From the NCBI GenBank assembly GCA_934157035.1, contig CAKPHG010000002.1:1-64000 (forward strand): a stretch of DNA of 64,000 nt, written 5' to 3'. Positions within the stretch are counted from its first letter, which is position 1. The number at the start of each line of letters is the position of its first letter. Of this stretch, positions 33,301 to 37,737 are shown in pieces. The translations under genes and the position numbers were made by a program. Below the pieces are notes generated by a model. The model worked only from the letters and a program-made list of their open reading frames with translations, searched no databases and was not told where the DNA came from. This DNA comes from an uncultured Clostridia bacterium. GTDB taxonomy: Bacteria > Bacillota > Clostridia > TANB77 > CAG-508.

Positions 33301-36300
33301 CTTAAATTTGTTGTTGTATTAACTGCTTTTACTTGTCTTAATGAATGTAAGTAATAAGTTGTTCCATTTTCTGAAAAATAATCATCTCTATAATTACTTC
33401 CTGTTCCACCTGTTGGTATAACATAATATGATGTGCTATTTCCAGAACTTCCTATATAACCTGTTCCATATACTGTTCCATTTGTTCTTAATACCATTGT
33501 ATGATTAGCACCTGCTGCTACTTCTTTTGCTCCACTTGCTAACATTCTTTGTGGTAATGTTTGATTAGTTCTATTATATAACCCTAATTGTCCATAATTG
33601 TTATATCCTACTGCCCATACACTACTATCTGAAAGTAGCATTACTAAATGATTTGCACCTGCTGAAATATTTGCTACATTTGATATTTTTTGCATTCTTA
33701 CTGGATATTTAGAATTATTTTTATTATTTACTCCAAATTGTCCTTCTGTATTTCTACCCCAAGAATATACATATCCATCTTTTGTTAATGCATGAAGAGT
33801 TTCATTTTCTGCTGCTATTTTTATTACATTTTGTAAATAATCTCCTTCATCATTTAATCTTACTTTATGGAATATTTCTGTATTTGTATTTGTTCCATCT
33901 CCTAATTGACCATAGTTATTTTGTCCAACTGTCCATACTGTTCCATCTTTTCTTAATATTGCTGTAAATGATGTTCCTGCTGCTATGTCTATAACATTTT
34001 TCATATTTGTTTTTTCAGGTTCTGTTCTTCCTTCTTTATCACCTAGTCCTAGTTGTCCACAGTTATTTAAGCCCCATGTCCATACTGTTCCATCGCCCTT
34101 TAATGCTACAAAATAATTTTCTCCACCTACTATTTTAGGTTGAGTTATATTTCCTTTACCATTTACATTCACATACACTGTTGAATATAAGTTATTTTCT
34201 TTATTATATAAAGTAATATAAGTTGTTCCTATTCCTTTTGCTGTAACTACACCATTTTCATCTACTGTTGCAATACTTGTATCCTGTGATGTGTATGTAC
34301 AATCTGTTCCTGATAGTTCATTTTGAAGTAAGTTAAATCTCATTTTTGTTGTATATTTTATTGTGTCTTTTTCTTCTGGTTCTTCAAAATTAATTATATT
34401 TTTTTCTACATTTATCTTTTTATCACTTATACTTATTGGAGTATATAATGTTTCTACTGTTCCGTTTCCTAATTGTCCACAAGTATTTAATCCAACAGTA
34501 TATACAACTCCATCTTCGTTACAAATAGCACCTGTATTTCCATCTCTTGTTAATGCCATTGCTTGTATATTTTTATCACTTTGGTACATCATTGCATAAT
34601 AGTATTTACTTGTGTTAGATGAAAATAAATTACCATAATTGTTAGCTCCCATTGTGTACATTCCACCACTATTAGTTGTAACATAAGTAGAATCTCCTGA
34701 AGCAGTTATATGTTTACCATTTGATAAATATGTAGATGTATTTGTTGCTTTTACTTGTCTTAATGCATGTATATAGTAAGTTGTACCATTTTCTGAAAAA
34801 TATCCATCTCTATAAGATGAGCCTGTACTTCCTAATGGAATAACATAATATGAAGTGCTATTTCCACTACTTCCGTGATAACCTGTTCCATATACTGTTC
34901 CATTTGTTCTTAATACCATTGTATGATTAGCACCTGCTGCTACTTCTTTTGCTCCACTTGCTAACATTTTTTGTGGTATTGTTTGATTAGTTCTATTGTA
35001 TAAACCTAATTGCCCATAATTGTTGTTTCCTACTGCCCATACACTTCCATCTGCACATTGTATTACTAAGTGGTTTGCACCACCTACTATTTGCATTACA
35101 TTTGGAACTTTCAACATTTTTTGAGGTATTGTTAATTGTGTTGTTGTTTGAACTCCTAATTGTCCATATCCATTATAACCACATGACCATACTGTTCCGT
35201 CAGCTCTTAATATATGTAATGAATTATCTTCTGCTGCTAGTTGTATTGCATCATTTATATTTTCTATTTGTTTAAATGTATTTCTTGATTCAGTAGTACC
35301 ATCTCCTAATTGTCCATTTGCATTACTTCCTGTTGTCCATACTGTTCCATCAGTTTTTAAAACAGCCGTAAAAGCACTTCCTGTAGCTATATCTATTGCA
35401 TTTGTCATAGTTGTTTTTGTAGGTTCTGTTCTGTTTTTAGCATCCCCTAGACCTAATTGTCCTACTGTATTTTTTCCCCATGACCATACTGTTCCATCAG
35501 ATTTTAATGAAACAAAATATTCTGTTCCTCCTGAAATTTTAGCAAATGTTACATTTCCATCTTCTGTAACATTTACTTTCACTGCACCATATATTTCATT
35601 TTTAGTATCTGCAATTCTAATATATGTTGTTCCTTTACCTACTGCTGTTATTTTATTTTCACTTACTGTTACAATACTTGTATCTAATGATTCAAAACTT
35701 ATTGATGTCTCGTTTGGTTCATTTATTATATTTAACTCTTTTGATAAAGTTATTTCTATATCTTTAGTTTCTCCAACTTTCATACTTACAAGACTTAGGT
35801 TAGATAATATTTTATAATCACTAATGCTATATGGAATATAACCATAAGACACAGCAGTAGTTCCATTTCCTAATTCACCTTCTGCTGAATATCCTACTGT
35901 ATATATTCTTCCTATATCATCTATATATGCACCAGTATTACCACTTCTTGTTACCGCCATATCTTTTATTACTTTACCAGATTGTTGTTTTGTTGAGTAA
36001 TAATTTTTTGATGTACTTCCGTTGAAAAGTGTACCATAACTATTCATTCCTGTTGTATACATACCATCTGATGCTGTAGCTGCATATGTTACATATCCAT
36101 TAGCACTTATATGTGACACACCTGAAAGATTTGTGTTTACACTTCCATTTTTCATTTGACGAAGTCTATACACTATGTAAGTGGTACCATTCTCTGATAA
36201 AGTTGTATCTCTGTAGTTTGATCCTGTTCCACCAATACCTAATATATAAAATGATTCACTTTTTCCTGAAGCTCCATTATAACCTGTTGCCCATACTGTT

Positions 36301-37160
36301 CCATCATTTTTTAATACTACTGTATGTTTTTGACCTGTTGCTACTTCTTTTGCTCCACTTGCTAATATTTTTTGTGGAACTGATTTATTTGTTCTATTTC
36401 CTATACCTAATTCACCATAATTATTGTATCCAACTGTCCATACGGCTCCATTTGCATCTAATGCAACTGTATGTTTTTCTCCTGCTGAAATTTGAGTAAT
36501 ATTTTCAAACTTAGTTTTTGTTGCTAAATTTCTTAATGTTGTATCACCTATACCAAGTTGTCCATAAGCATTATTACCCCATGCATATACTTCGTTTTCA
36601 TTTGAAATTGCAAAAGCAAAATTATCTCCAGCTCCAACAGCTTTTATATTTGTTAAATACCCATCTTCTGTTTTTACTTGTACAAATTCACTACTATTTT
36701 CAGCATTTCCTATTCCTAATTGACTATTTATATTGCAACCTGCTGTCCATACAGTTCCATCAGCCTTTACTGCTATTGTAAAATATGTTCCTGCATCTAT
36801 ATCTACAACATTATCAATTCCCATATATACTGGTTTTGTCCTGTTTTTAGTATCTCCTGTAGCAAGTTGACCATAATTATTTTGGCCCCATCCATAAACT
36901 TTTCCATCTTCTGCTAAAGTTACAAAAAAGTTGTATCCACCAACTATTTTAGCATTTGTAATTTTATTATAATTATCTTCAGCCAAGTTAATAACTTTCT
37001 CATTTGCTGTAAATATTTCTTTTTCTGTTTTTGAAATTTGATCCTCATAACTCAAAGTTTTAAATACTGCTAATGCACAACAAGTAATGGCAACACTGCT
37101 AAGTGCAAGTATTGTCATTTTTCTCTTTATTCTGTTAGCATATTTCTTTGAAAGTTTCAT
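12378..37160 (-). CDS. Giant exported RCC1-propeller/Ig/cadherin-like protein with M23 peptidase
   Basis: 8,260 residues in one uninterrupted frame. Start chosen at 37160, where AGAAGGAGATAGCA gives a ribosome site six bases away; a start ten codons upstream has none. The N-terminus has a basic stretch and one hydrophobic segment (about 15-36), a signal or anchor. Residues ~50-5,500 hold twelve blocks, each of seven RCC1-type repeats (pattern VWxWGxNxYGQLGxG; all 84 can be counted by eye) followed by one Big2-like Ig domain (pattern ATVDENGVVTAKGxGTTYI). Residues ~5,507-7,950 hold about 25 cadherin-like beta-sandwich repeats of ~98 residues. Then come a carboxypeptidase-regulatory-like domain (~7,955-8,045), a dockerin-like segment (~8,046-8,109) and a LytM/M23 peptidase (~8,125-8,260). 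No LPxTG motif. It is probably a surface or wall-associated fibre whose peptidase acts on peptidoglycan; ligand unknown. Confidence 0.95.
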   Translation of the reverse strand: MKLSKKYANRIKRKMTILALSSVAITCCALAVFKTLSYEDQISKTEKEIFTANEKVINLAEDNYNKITNAKIVGGYNFFVTLAEDGKVYGWGQNNYGQLATGDTKNRTKPVYMGIDNVVDIDAGTYFTIAVKADGTVWTAGCNINSQLGIGNAENSSEFVQVKTEDGYLTNIKAVGAGDNFAFAISNENEVYAWGNNAYGQLGIGDTTLRNLATKTKFENITQISAGEKHTVALDANGAVWTVGYNNYGELGIGNRTNKSVPQKILASGAKEVATGQKHTVVLKNDGTVWATGYNGASGKSESFYILGIGGTGSNYRDTTLSENGTTYIVYRLRQMKNGSVNTNLSGVSHISANGYVTYAATASDGMYTTGMNSYGTLFNGSTSKNYYSTKQQSGKVIKDMAVTRSGNTGAYIDDIGRIYTVGYSAEGELGNGTTAVSYGYIPYSISDYKILSNLSLVSMKVGETKDIEITLSKELNIINEPNETSISFESLDTSIVTVSENKITAVGKGTTYIRIADTKNEIYGAVKVNVTEDGNVTFAKISGGTEYFVSLKSDGTVWSWGKNTVGQLGLGDAKNRTEPTKTTMTNAIDIATGSAFTAVLKTDGTVWTTGSNANGQLGDGTTESRNTFKQIENINDAIQLAAEDNSLHILRADGTVWSCGYNGYGQLGVQTTTQLTIPQKMLKVPNVMQIVGGANHLVIQCADGSVWAVGNNNYGQLGLYNRTNQTIPQKMLASGAKEVAAGANHTMVLRTNGTVYGTGYHGSSGNSTSYYVIPLGSTGSSYRDGYFSENGTTYYIHALRQVKATNTSTYLSNGKHITASGDSTYVTTNSGGMYTMGANNYGNLFSSNTSKYYYAMMYQSDKNIQAMALTRDGNTGAICNEDGVVYTVGLNTCGQLGNGTVETLYTPISISDKKINVEKNIINFEEPEEKDTIKYTTKMRFNLLQNELSGTDCTYTSQDTSIATVDENGVVTAKGIGTTYITLYNKENNLYSTVYVNVNGKGNITQPKIVGGENYFVALKGDGTVWTWGLNNCGQLGLGDKEGRTEPEKTNMKNVIDIAAGTSFTAILRKDGTVWTVGQNNYGQLGDGTNTNTEIFHKVRLNDEGDYLQNVIKIAAENETLHALTKDGYVYSWGRNTEGQFGVNNKNNSKYPVRMQKISNVANISAGANHLVMLLSDSSVWAVGYNNYGQLGLYNRTNQTLPQRMLASGAKEVAAGANHTMVLRTNGTVYGTGYIGSSGNSTSYYVIPTGGTGSNYRDDYFSENGTTYYLHSLRQVKAVNTTTNLSGGKHIVAAGNVTYVTTTTGMYAMGINNYGQLFTSNTALTYYARDVQTDKNILTMAVTRNGNTGIISDINGMVYTVGLNNFSQLGNGTVETLTAPICISNKKINIDKNIINFEKIGQTEKITYSTGMTFNLIQNEIPKADCTYTSQDVSVATVDENGVVTAKGIGTTYITLYNKSNEMYASVKINVNGEGNITQPKIVGGENYFVALKANGTVWTWGLNNYGQLGLGDETTRSTPEKAKYLKVNQDGSSEAVELTDVVDVAAGKYFTMVLRKDGTVWTAGNNSALQLGIESEKSRNLFTQVKGESGVGYLKNIIQITAGDESAHVLTKDGYVYSWGKNAEGQFGISSKQSSKYPVRMQKISNVANISAGENHLVMLLSDSSVWAVGLNKYGQLGLGNLNSQTLPQRMVTNGVKEIAAGANHTMILRQDGTVWGTGYDGNSANSTAHYIIPTGGTGSNYRDGYFSENGTTYYIYSLRQIKANNTETVLTGGKHIVATGDVTYVTTAAGMYVIGANNYGQLFTSNTALTYYARSVQTDKNILTVAATKNGFSGAFSDINGMVYTVGLNNYGQLGNGTTETLTAPICISERKLNVEKNIINFNKPEETETITYSTTMAFNLIQDTIPSLTCKFKSLDTEIATVDEKGLVTAKGIGTTYIQLYNSENSIYASVKVNVNGEGNITQPKIVGGASHFVALKANGTVWTWGLNNYGQLGLGDKINKTEPIRAKYLEISNDKTEEKEITDAIDIAAGNYFTVILRKDGTVWEAGANNYGQLGTGDTENSKIFVQVKDATGEGYLKDIIQITAEDETTHALTKDGYVYSWGRNTEGQFGNNSTTNSNYPVRMQKVTDIMQISAGAHHLAMLLSDTSAWAVGLNSYGQLGLGNLNTQKLPQKMVASGVKEIAAGANHTMILRQDGTVLGTGYMGSSGNGTAYYIIPTGGTGSNYRDGSFSENGTTYYLSKPRQVKADNTTANLSGGKHIVAAGNVTYVSTNAGMYVMGTNNYGQLFTSNTNLNYFARKVQESKKVLAMAVTRNSATGAFADIDGMVYTVGYNAYGTMGIGDNVTLTIPMCISNVRMNVNPSIINYSKVGETGEKITYNLKAGFNLISESIAQGEVTFKSIDSSVATVDENGIITAQSEGTTYIRVYNKNTDTYASVKVNVTSKEGKIYPKIVAGANHFVALKANGEVWTWGQNSNGQLGLNDKVTRTKPTKTDIYTVDSEGQTDIIDVAAGSEHTLVLKADGTVWAVGKNNFGQLGNGTTENSCEFVQVKDVKGENYLENVVQIAASNGASYALLADGTVYSWGSNSNGQLGIGKVDSVAHTLPTKVSRISGIMQIAAGGNHAIFVETRGTAWGVGYNEYGQLGLGNNTKNISIPTQIRNVSNSGALTGVKQASVGENHTVLALENKTAVAMGYNKNYQLAQGTTRAVNLPVVMTKTDGSQLTQVKNVLASGNSTIVSVYKNGESAGIYVTGNNNYGQLFTKDTAIKTRLTLVQSDKEIISMAATTNATYQTSAIVDSYGLVYTVGYNAHGEMGDDTIISSVNPECISESYLECEKTRLLLNIDNKEQINVATTLGFNLLYYIVESEELNYNSLDANVATVNENGVVTGKAFGKARVEVTTNKLPNRIVIDVEVIEKDEKAYAKIVNGSNYTVALKSDGTVWTWGLNSNGQLGLGDLTSKYKPTKVDIENIIDISAGDTHTLLLDKDGNVYSFGSNTYGQLGDGTTANRNTPIKIQGLENIKQIVASTYNSMALNNNGQVYTWGYNGRGQLGDGTTNTRTKPTKIKLSGISSIAGFNQTSVAITHDGELYIWGYNGRGQLGLGNKVDKYLPTKIAKVTNAVEAAVENNTILVLTEAGEVLASGFNGYGNLGNNLTSDRYTFGKVLALNGTDYLANVKHIEAGNEYAIAVLEDGTAVLWGNNANSQFGNNTTANAKIPVVLKYANKEIVEEILDIAAGANTVTIVTKDGKVWAVGKNNYGQIGDSTASDKKTLTCISNAKVMFNESPIKIKGIGNKVNIPTSVISGFNLLNRDKEEASYEFAVKNNAIAVVDNELQQITAIKKGKTQLYVEDKNSGEKSSVDVYVLEDEDLTFPQIESKQYSTLTLKANGEVWGYGRNNYGQLGTGDTANKILPTYTGINNIVQISLGENHALAVDVEGNVWSWGLNNYGQLGNGTKNTSYKKTQVKSPDGKGVLSNIVAVSAGTNFSLALDKDGQVYAWGINNYGQLGIGNSTNSVLPVQVQSLNNIIKIEAGKYSSYAINNENNLFVAGYNRYGELGDGTTTTRTKFTRNSLLINVLEISAGENENTLVLLKDGTVWGFGNNVGNCLTNVAGSIPAQIKTQTGVLQNVTSIKAGYQTGYAITSEEKVVAWGRNNYNQLGVQNTSNQTVATYMKDKQGNDFTDVMLVSGGIYNTEIAKNDGTVWSVGYNGYGELGNGSLTNLSKIESISTPYVTLEEREVVLKLSDPNYQIKPLTTYGFNLYYDKAENNGFTYKSLNEDIATVDENTGKVTANTIGRAYIIVSSKSGGNENRVTIDVIPENNKVAEKVATGYTHSLALKQNGTIWAWGDNSKGEIGNGKNNSTKVTMPVQIEKENIVDIAAGYYYNLAVDSNGDVYSWGYNGYGNLGDGTTEDKNVPTKIEDLANIKKVYITDRTSIAINENGEVYIWGQGYTNKPQKVNFYGKAIQATKKLILAEDGTVWYLNENPSRITGLSNIVQIASTDNYYIVLTSKGDVYGWGYNRYGQLGQGTYSSLSGLVKIPVENVVEMATGDNTVLLTTKEGNVYSCGYNSYGQLGIGNYEQKIAVPTKAIGIENNKLVSSNSYHSVISDKLGFVYTTGLNSYGELGNSTLANKNKYEVIGGTYIFVDENVTNVEVNKQKQIKASLNNKFNLINDVVDTENLEYKSLNESVAEVTKDGTITGKQIGKAEILVRHTITNKTITIFVNVVPSGKIAVPEVESSNTHMATLKADGTVWTWGNNSNGQLGTGNRNSSATPVQVAGLENIIDISIGNNYTLAVKNDGTVWSFGSNSYGQLGDGTTSERVLPIQVIREDGITLSNIVKVSAGTQKTVALDIEGNVWVWGNGYAKSARKIQTLANIIDVSENYAVSQDGKVYKIKDASKLEANSVIRVSESYTHTLLLRNDQKAYSFGDNSKGELGIGNTKNVDVPTLIKNADGSKDLENIKEVKAGKEFSMALLQDGTTYIWGSNANYKLTTTQETNQVLPKQNKQINALAIEAGVENGAYIDSEGFVYVWGLGTYGSIGNKLYNTTATPTLVGREEVALDTNNIVLHVGEKHLVEVSNKTFNVLKNVEDTTSSKYTSGNSKVASIDTKGEVTANKEGFTTIVVTKEETNYSSIAQVTVLPDGVEIEPMALTAGSHTVILKADGTVWSYGINSSYELGDGTTTSSDMPIKVKFPEGTIIKQIAVGNTHNLALDSEGNVWGWGANSNNALGTITARVPVKLGLTGIKKIAANNDQSMALTNDGYVYVWGLNNNGELGIRTYEKVTKPTLLPYINSVLDISLGKNHSLLLTTNGKVLTTGLNAYGQTGKKEGKSNTFEEIKLSDLIGQISAGDNHSVLVTIKGEVYTFGLNNKGQLGTGNNENVTVPTKLKDINSIMKASAGKGQTLLLNANRSIYSTGANEQGELGIGTNENKNIFAKVTAVSDFMTISTGNTYNVAIKYNGDVYGWGDYYHGLQNVKTMTNSRIPVKIGNDYSYVNDQEITLNIGSEKKINVTPKYLFNVYKEDEIYNNFEYSTTNSSIATISETGVVNGIKVGTTWAKVIQKDTGKESVVIVRVVGENQKNAPQVSGGKNFATVLKADGSIWSFGYNSDGQLGNDKLLPINIPSETNILSSYKKVTTGKDFTIALREDGTVWAWGDNTYGVLGQGNRQSARKPIQVQEITDVVDVMAGENHVIALDKLGNVYTWGLNNYGQLGNGETNTVTIPKKINSVSNKVIAINANKNSTAIIDAEGKVYVFGKNEETNYILPHLVDGIENAVKVNCIQDAILVLKTDNSVQKVTNYTSTTISTKVQDIGAKDIVDISTQSDSTILLDKEGNIYTYGSNEYGQAGIGIKGNSIDLQLVDRVDTKYFAIGAGYRNNYVIDTNGYVYSAGSNEYGQLGNSLSEDSYAFTLVGDRKFTILPEAKTMQQPEEEIVNINANIFNVFGKIERRLTDYDWKSSNDEVVTVENGVVTAEDMGEATITATDKLTGATATALRVVQPLDEQRIESIFVNGIEAKMTGENKYSISVSPNLDGTGTIKITTKDKTDSISIDAGETYSENGVLLEDINLDKNPKLVKIRVKTTNDKTVDYVLIINVTSNNATLEKLTIDGIEANVVGTNDYEIVIQDDVLKPEITAITSHDLAKVGINNSTLEQKQSTRTVSMEDKIKRVIPIEVVAENGNSVQYRLTIYKEDALTQLDKVTVNDIEAEKIARDTFKIIVNKDINNSKVSATSVYPLAKVQLNNLEEEEGITTKTIATIGNQTIVKIYVTAKELEREYTLIIEKIEEESNLGLFAVVVDGKVIMPVDDKYEAYVSKDNKNVEIKATTIDETNLVRIVGFEAETNITTRKVDFNATETKYVIEVIDAKNSANKKQYELTLKVDLTLELDQVTVNGKEATKLTNNTYKFLVEPTVTTEGEGETQTTTYIYPDVSTIVAKTLVKDSKVEINSLGEEVNITTKEIETKEDKTIITIVVRSDKQEKEYTLIVERKPVNSNLDLFAVIVNGEVIENESDVYNVTVDYDITSINVEAITTNEEDLVGIADGEAKAHSVTKDLDITGDSSYKIKVMDANDSTIVREYTLNIKVDDSYNLETVKVNDIDAVKVDENTYKIIVDYGTKLAKVTATTVNELSTIQINDLGIDTHTTTRNITTDKMQTIVKIFVTANGKEKEYSLIIERSVSEGLELFSLSVNGTILTPIGSVYEMYVPENTKDVVVKAITVDKSNLVKIGNNGEEVYTSTRTLEVNGDTKYIISVIDPEDSNNKKDYILNIKIPSSDNTLKMVSIGNKEFTKEALRIVGTNTYEVSISEEYEKIDINAITNNAYANVSINGKEYVRNSSTEEIQITGKKTIIIVKVQAQNGDVEEYTLNINSQSNNNNIEKVTVDGKEATLSTTQENTYEYTLDYATDKVNIGAIAQDLKATVAINTEVAEVSATYKDVEMTGKSIIVYITITSEDGKEKQYKLIVNSLPDNVKLLSVKVNAKEANAVPTNKYEARINKLDTSFELYVIPEDPKAKIQINDNKEATGTTSGIITKKSEEEIVTIKVTAQDGTEEIYTLVVSNESDDASLATLIVNGNVISKNEEDGKYYYTAEKFVTESINVKAIASNSLSTVSINRLEETYEKQEAEVSIPDIINNIPITIVAEDGTYKEYTLVVNKLPNETEVQVNITMQDDNDETIMKTADFDENGKATIKIGNNESVKISAITRDSLATVSIAGDLPQYAKADKNIDIIQNATTLNIEVIAQDGTQQNYTLILERYSKDNTLKEIQVKGIEEENINKIDEENYKVQIPNTLDTIELTSIANSEYATLKVDDGIYTDTNKVTQNIDTHENETVVTITVKAENGEEKQYKVTIIKVTDLSISSIKADGKECTIEDNTYMAFIDSGKSEVSLEIIPTNEIALVSTKLEKDSSFSTPSANAIHTLVVPITEGKDEIVLVQLQDPLDETNIKTYTVIIKEKSHEAELELLQVNGADAINLSTNYYVEATMEAKNVKIYAKATNKYATVEIVGTTISGVSSIEENISLNEEKTTTIKIRVTAQDGVTYNEYELQIEKKSDDTSCTITVNNETPDEYDNVTNTYTKYIERALEEATLTVVTSSENAQIEILGNTSKQTLSQIVDTPNEENTIEVVVKAENGNTETYYVRIVKKSTDASIKTLKVNNTLIEEIDGKYTAVLYDNNKDVQNALIEVITTNKNAQVQIGEGTEWFTNIGKSTLEFKDGNRTITLNVNVKAQDSNTPVQTKELEIKLVSDDVGIKSIKNVDKLVTNYNSETKTYTEYVDSNVEKVTLVVEANSIYTELSTANATGTGILSIENIDMAGKEEETIKFEATAETGRKQEYTIIVKKKSNNANAEHIYVDGVDIIGEFEDTETVPTCKISIEKIKENSKIRVVSENEFASIRIGDETSDSYDVTRIIELDLENNSITVPIVITAQDGIAIKTYNIMFVRISNNTKVSWVEINGKHIIENAEGNYETTVKASEETAKIKVVLDDILAKVSLGGEEQEGIIEETTILAETGDTIKTISVKAQDGTRKTYKIIIHKQENDLGLDKVYLDDRIATKVDENTYKIDVKKGTTLATIKAISKKATEYVSIKGNAKKVNSNIYEDLDITKGEVEIVVTAMFEGEIDQEKTYKLIINEVDENTILEDLRVTIEVDGEVVTPDTDGIYIKVVKPELDNSMVKATINSETSKVKIKDVNGETVFNNPDIQRNISLKEDTTKVEVEVVNGAKDKQKYELYIVKESEKLDDASLKQLFANDVEVSASEDGTYNIEIKRDITKVDLKAVANALLARVSIDGNVATRGENTNTIIIGEEEEKSVRIKVISVLGNEKEYIVNIYKEPERLTLKDIYVDGIKANKTSDTEYTIDIARIKKNVDIKATLSYLDEYISIGKSIATIGTNEYKGYELKDGINTISIIVSNGLDKTAEDYQEKEYTLTISRVNSYIISGKIITQAVDQGKQSATIIVYNTSDTREENSELDPREILENTMINPDGSYEIELEKGTYDIVITKPGYLEYRLTDIKLEKDIELEDINIYAGDVVESGEIELDDMVALNDKYGETITDANKEEMAKYDLNEDGIINKLDRNILKENYGKKVQKVIWIDPNAKNMILPLEGSYVITSEYGTRVHPITGETKTHSGLDIVGAHHGNILAVASGEVTYAGVQSGYGNCVEIKHIVNGETIYSFYAHLSQIYVAVGQAVTQGEVVGLEGGAKEDPNHGTSTGHHLHFELRNNSGSGNSIDPNKYINF
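12381..12788 (-). other. LytM/M23 metallopeptidase domain of the giant protein
   Basis: The last ~136 residues. Zinc ligands and catalytic residues are all present: H8149 and D8153 in THSGLDIVG, a histidine in FYAHLSQI, and H8237-x-H8239 in GHHLHFELR. This is the family of lysostaphin-like glycyl-glycine or cross-bridge endopeptidases, so the domain is predicted active. Its position at the extreme C-terminus means it is made last. Confidence 0.92.
12833..13021 (-). other. Dockerin-like segment of the giant protein
   Basis: Residues ~8,046-8,109 show two helix-calcium-loop-like stretches: AGDVVESGEIELDDMVAL and YDLNEDGIINKLDRNIL followed by KENYGK. The second has the D-N-D-G spacing of a dockerin type I calcium loop; the first is degenerate. 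A carboxypeptidase-regulatory-like domain precedes it, the same order as in the split protein at 50-51.7 kb. Confidence 0.7.
13310..20640 (-). repeat. About 25 cadherin-like beta-sandwich repeats (coding)
   Basis: Each ~98-residue unit opens with a strand of the type LxxVxVNGxEA, continues with YKIxV...ATVxINxLE and closes with ITVxAEDGxEKEYTLxIxK. This is the pattern of the bacterial cadherin-like beta-sandwich family (Pfam PF12733 by memory). Units are diverged from one another at the DNA level, so they are old repeats. Confidence 0.85.
20690..37040 (-). repeat. Twelve RCC1 seven-blade propeller + Big2 blocks (coding)
   Basis: Block length is 1.24-1.47 kb. The Big2 spacers, which mark block ends, lie near 35,660, 34,270, 32,850, 31,395, 29,925, 28,505, 27,155, 25,795, 24,560, 23,310, 21,995 and 20,725. 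Seven RCC1 motifs can be counted in every block, matching one seven-blade beta-propeller each. The first five blocks (N-terminal, about 30-37 kb) share a special insertion in blade 5 (GTGSNYRD...FSENGTTYY) and are much more alike than the later ones. Confidence 0.9.
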
Positions 37161-37190
37161 TGCTATCTCCTTCTGCCTTTCATTTTGCAA

Positions 37191-37411
37191 ATTGCTTATA
37201 TATAATATATTAATAATTATAATTAATTTTTTTTATAATTTAAATATAGCTATATTTTATATTACAATATTTTAATAGAATAAAATCTACGGAAAATAGC
37301 ACTTTGCATCAAAAAAAGTGTTATTTTTCTTTTAATTTAAGTTTATATTACAAAATTCGACTATTTCTTCGTTTTTCTTACGGCATCAACACATTTAAAA
37401 AAAATCTTAAA
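37191..37411. other. Upstream region of the giant gene
   Basis: Very AT-rich leader. At 37,281-37,293 on the minus strand is TTTCCGTA, and 23 bases further TGTAATAT, a motif pair also found upstream of two other surface genes. A 13-bp hairpin (AAAATAACACTTT with AAAGTGCTATTTT) overlaps it at about 37,293-37,329. No unambiguous -35/-10 pair can be chosen among the many AT-rich candidates. Confidence 0.45.
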
Positions 37412-37702
37412 AAGGACATTTGGGGACGGGTCAATTTTGTCCTTTACATAATTTAATAAATAATATAATAAAAACATATCAATTTTCAAAAAATGCTAGT
37501 TCAGGCTAAGTTGCGCAGAAATTATAATCGAAATTTGTGGCACCTTTCCATTTTGAAAATGAACTCTTTCCACAAATTTCTCAATAATTTCTAGCTTACT
37601 TACTTTCAATCTGCTTTTTTTCAAATTGATATGTTTTTATTTTAATATTGTTATATTTTATGTTTTATGTAAAGGACAAAATTGACCCGCCCCCAAATGT
37701 CC
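37412..37702. mobile_element. Fold-back MITE-like element, copy 2 (inverted)
   Basis: About 291 bases with the same ends (AAGGACATTTGGGGACGGG and CCGCCCCCAAATGTCC) and the same interior as the copy at 12033-12319, but in the opposite orientation. Its interior arms around AAATTTGTGGCACC and GGAAAGAGTTCATTTT face the other way. Together the two copies form a long inverted repeat around the giant gene. No coding content. Confidence 0.8.
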
Positions 37703-37705
37703 GAA

Positions 37706-37737
37706 AAAAAAGAACCACATTTTAATGTGATTCTTCT
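37706..37737 (-). terminator. Terminator overlapping the stop of the 131-residue gene
   Basis: On the minus strand AAGAATCACAT and ATGTGGTTCTT form an 11-bp stem with loop TAAA, followed by eight T. The stop codon TAA is in the loop, so the last codons form the stem's 5' arm. Confidence 0.85.

Noticed and set aside
12488..36917. Dozens of plus-strand open frames within the giant gene
   Set aside because: They are antisense shadows of repetitive coding DNA: rich in Leu/Phe/His from the complementary strand, with no ribosome sites.
20690..37040. Regular short DNA repeats resembling a CRISPR array
   Set aside because: The repeats are imperfect, in one coding frame, and explained by RCC1 motifs; there are no constant-length spacers and no cas genes.
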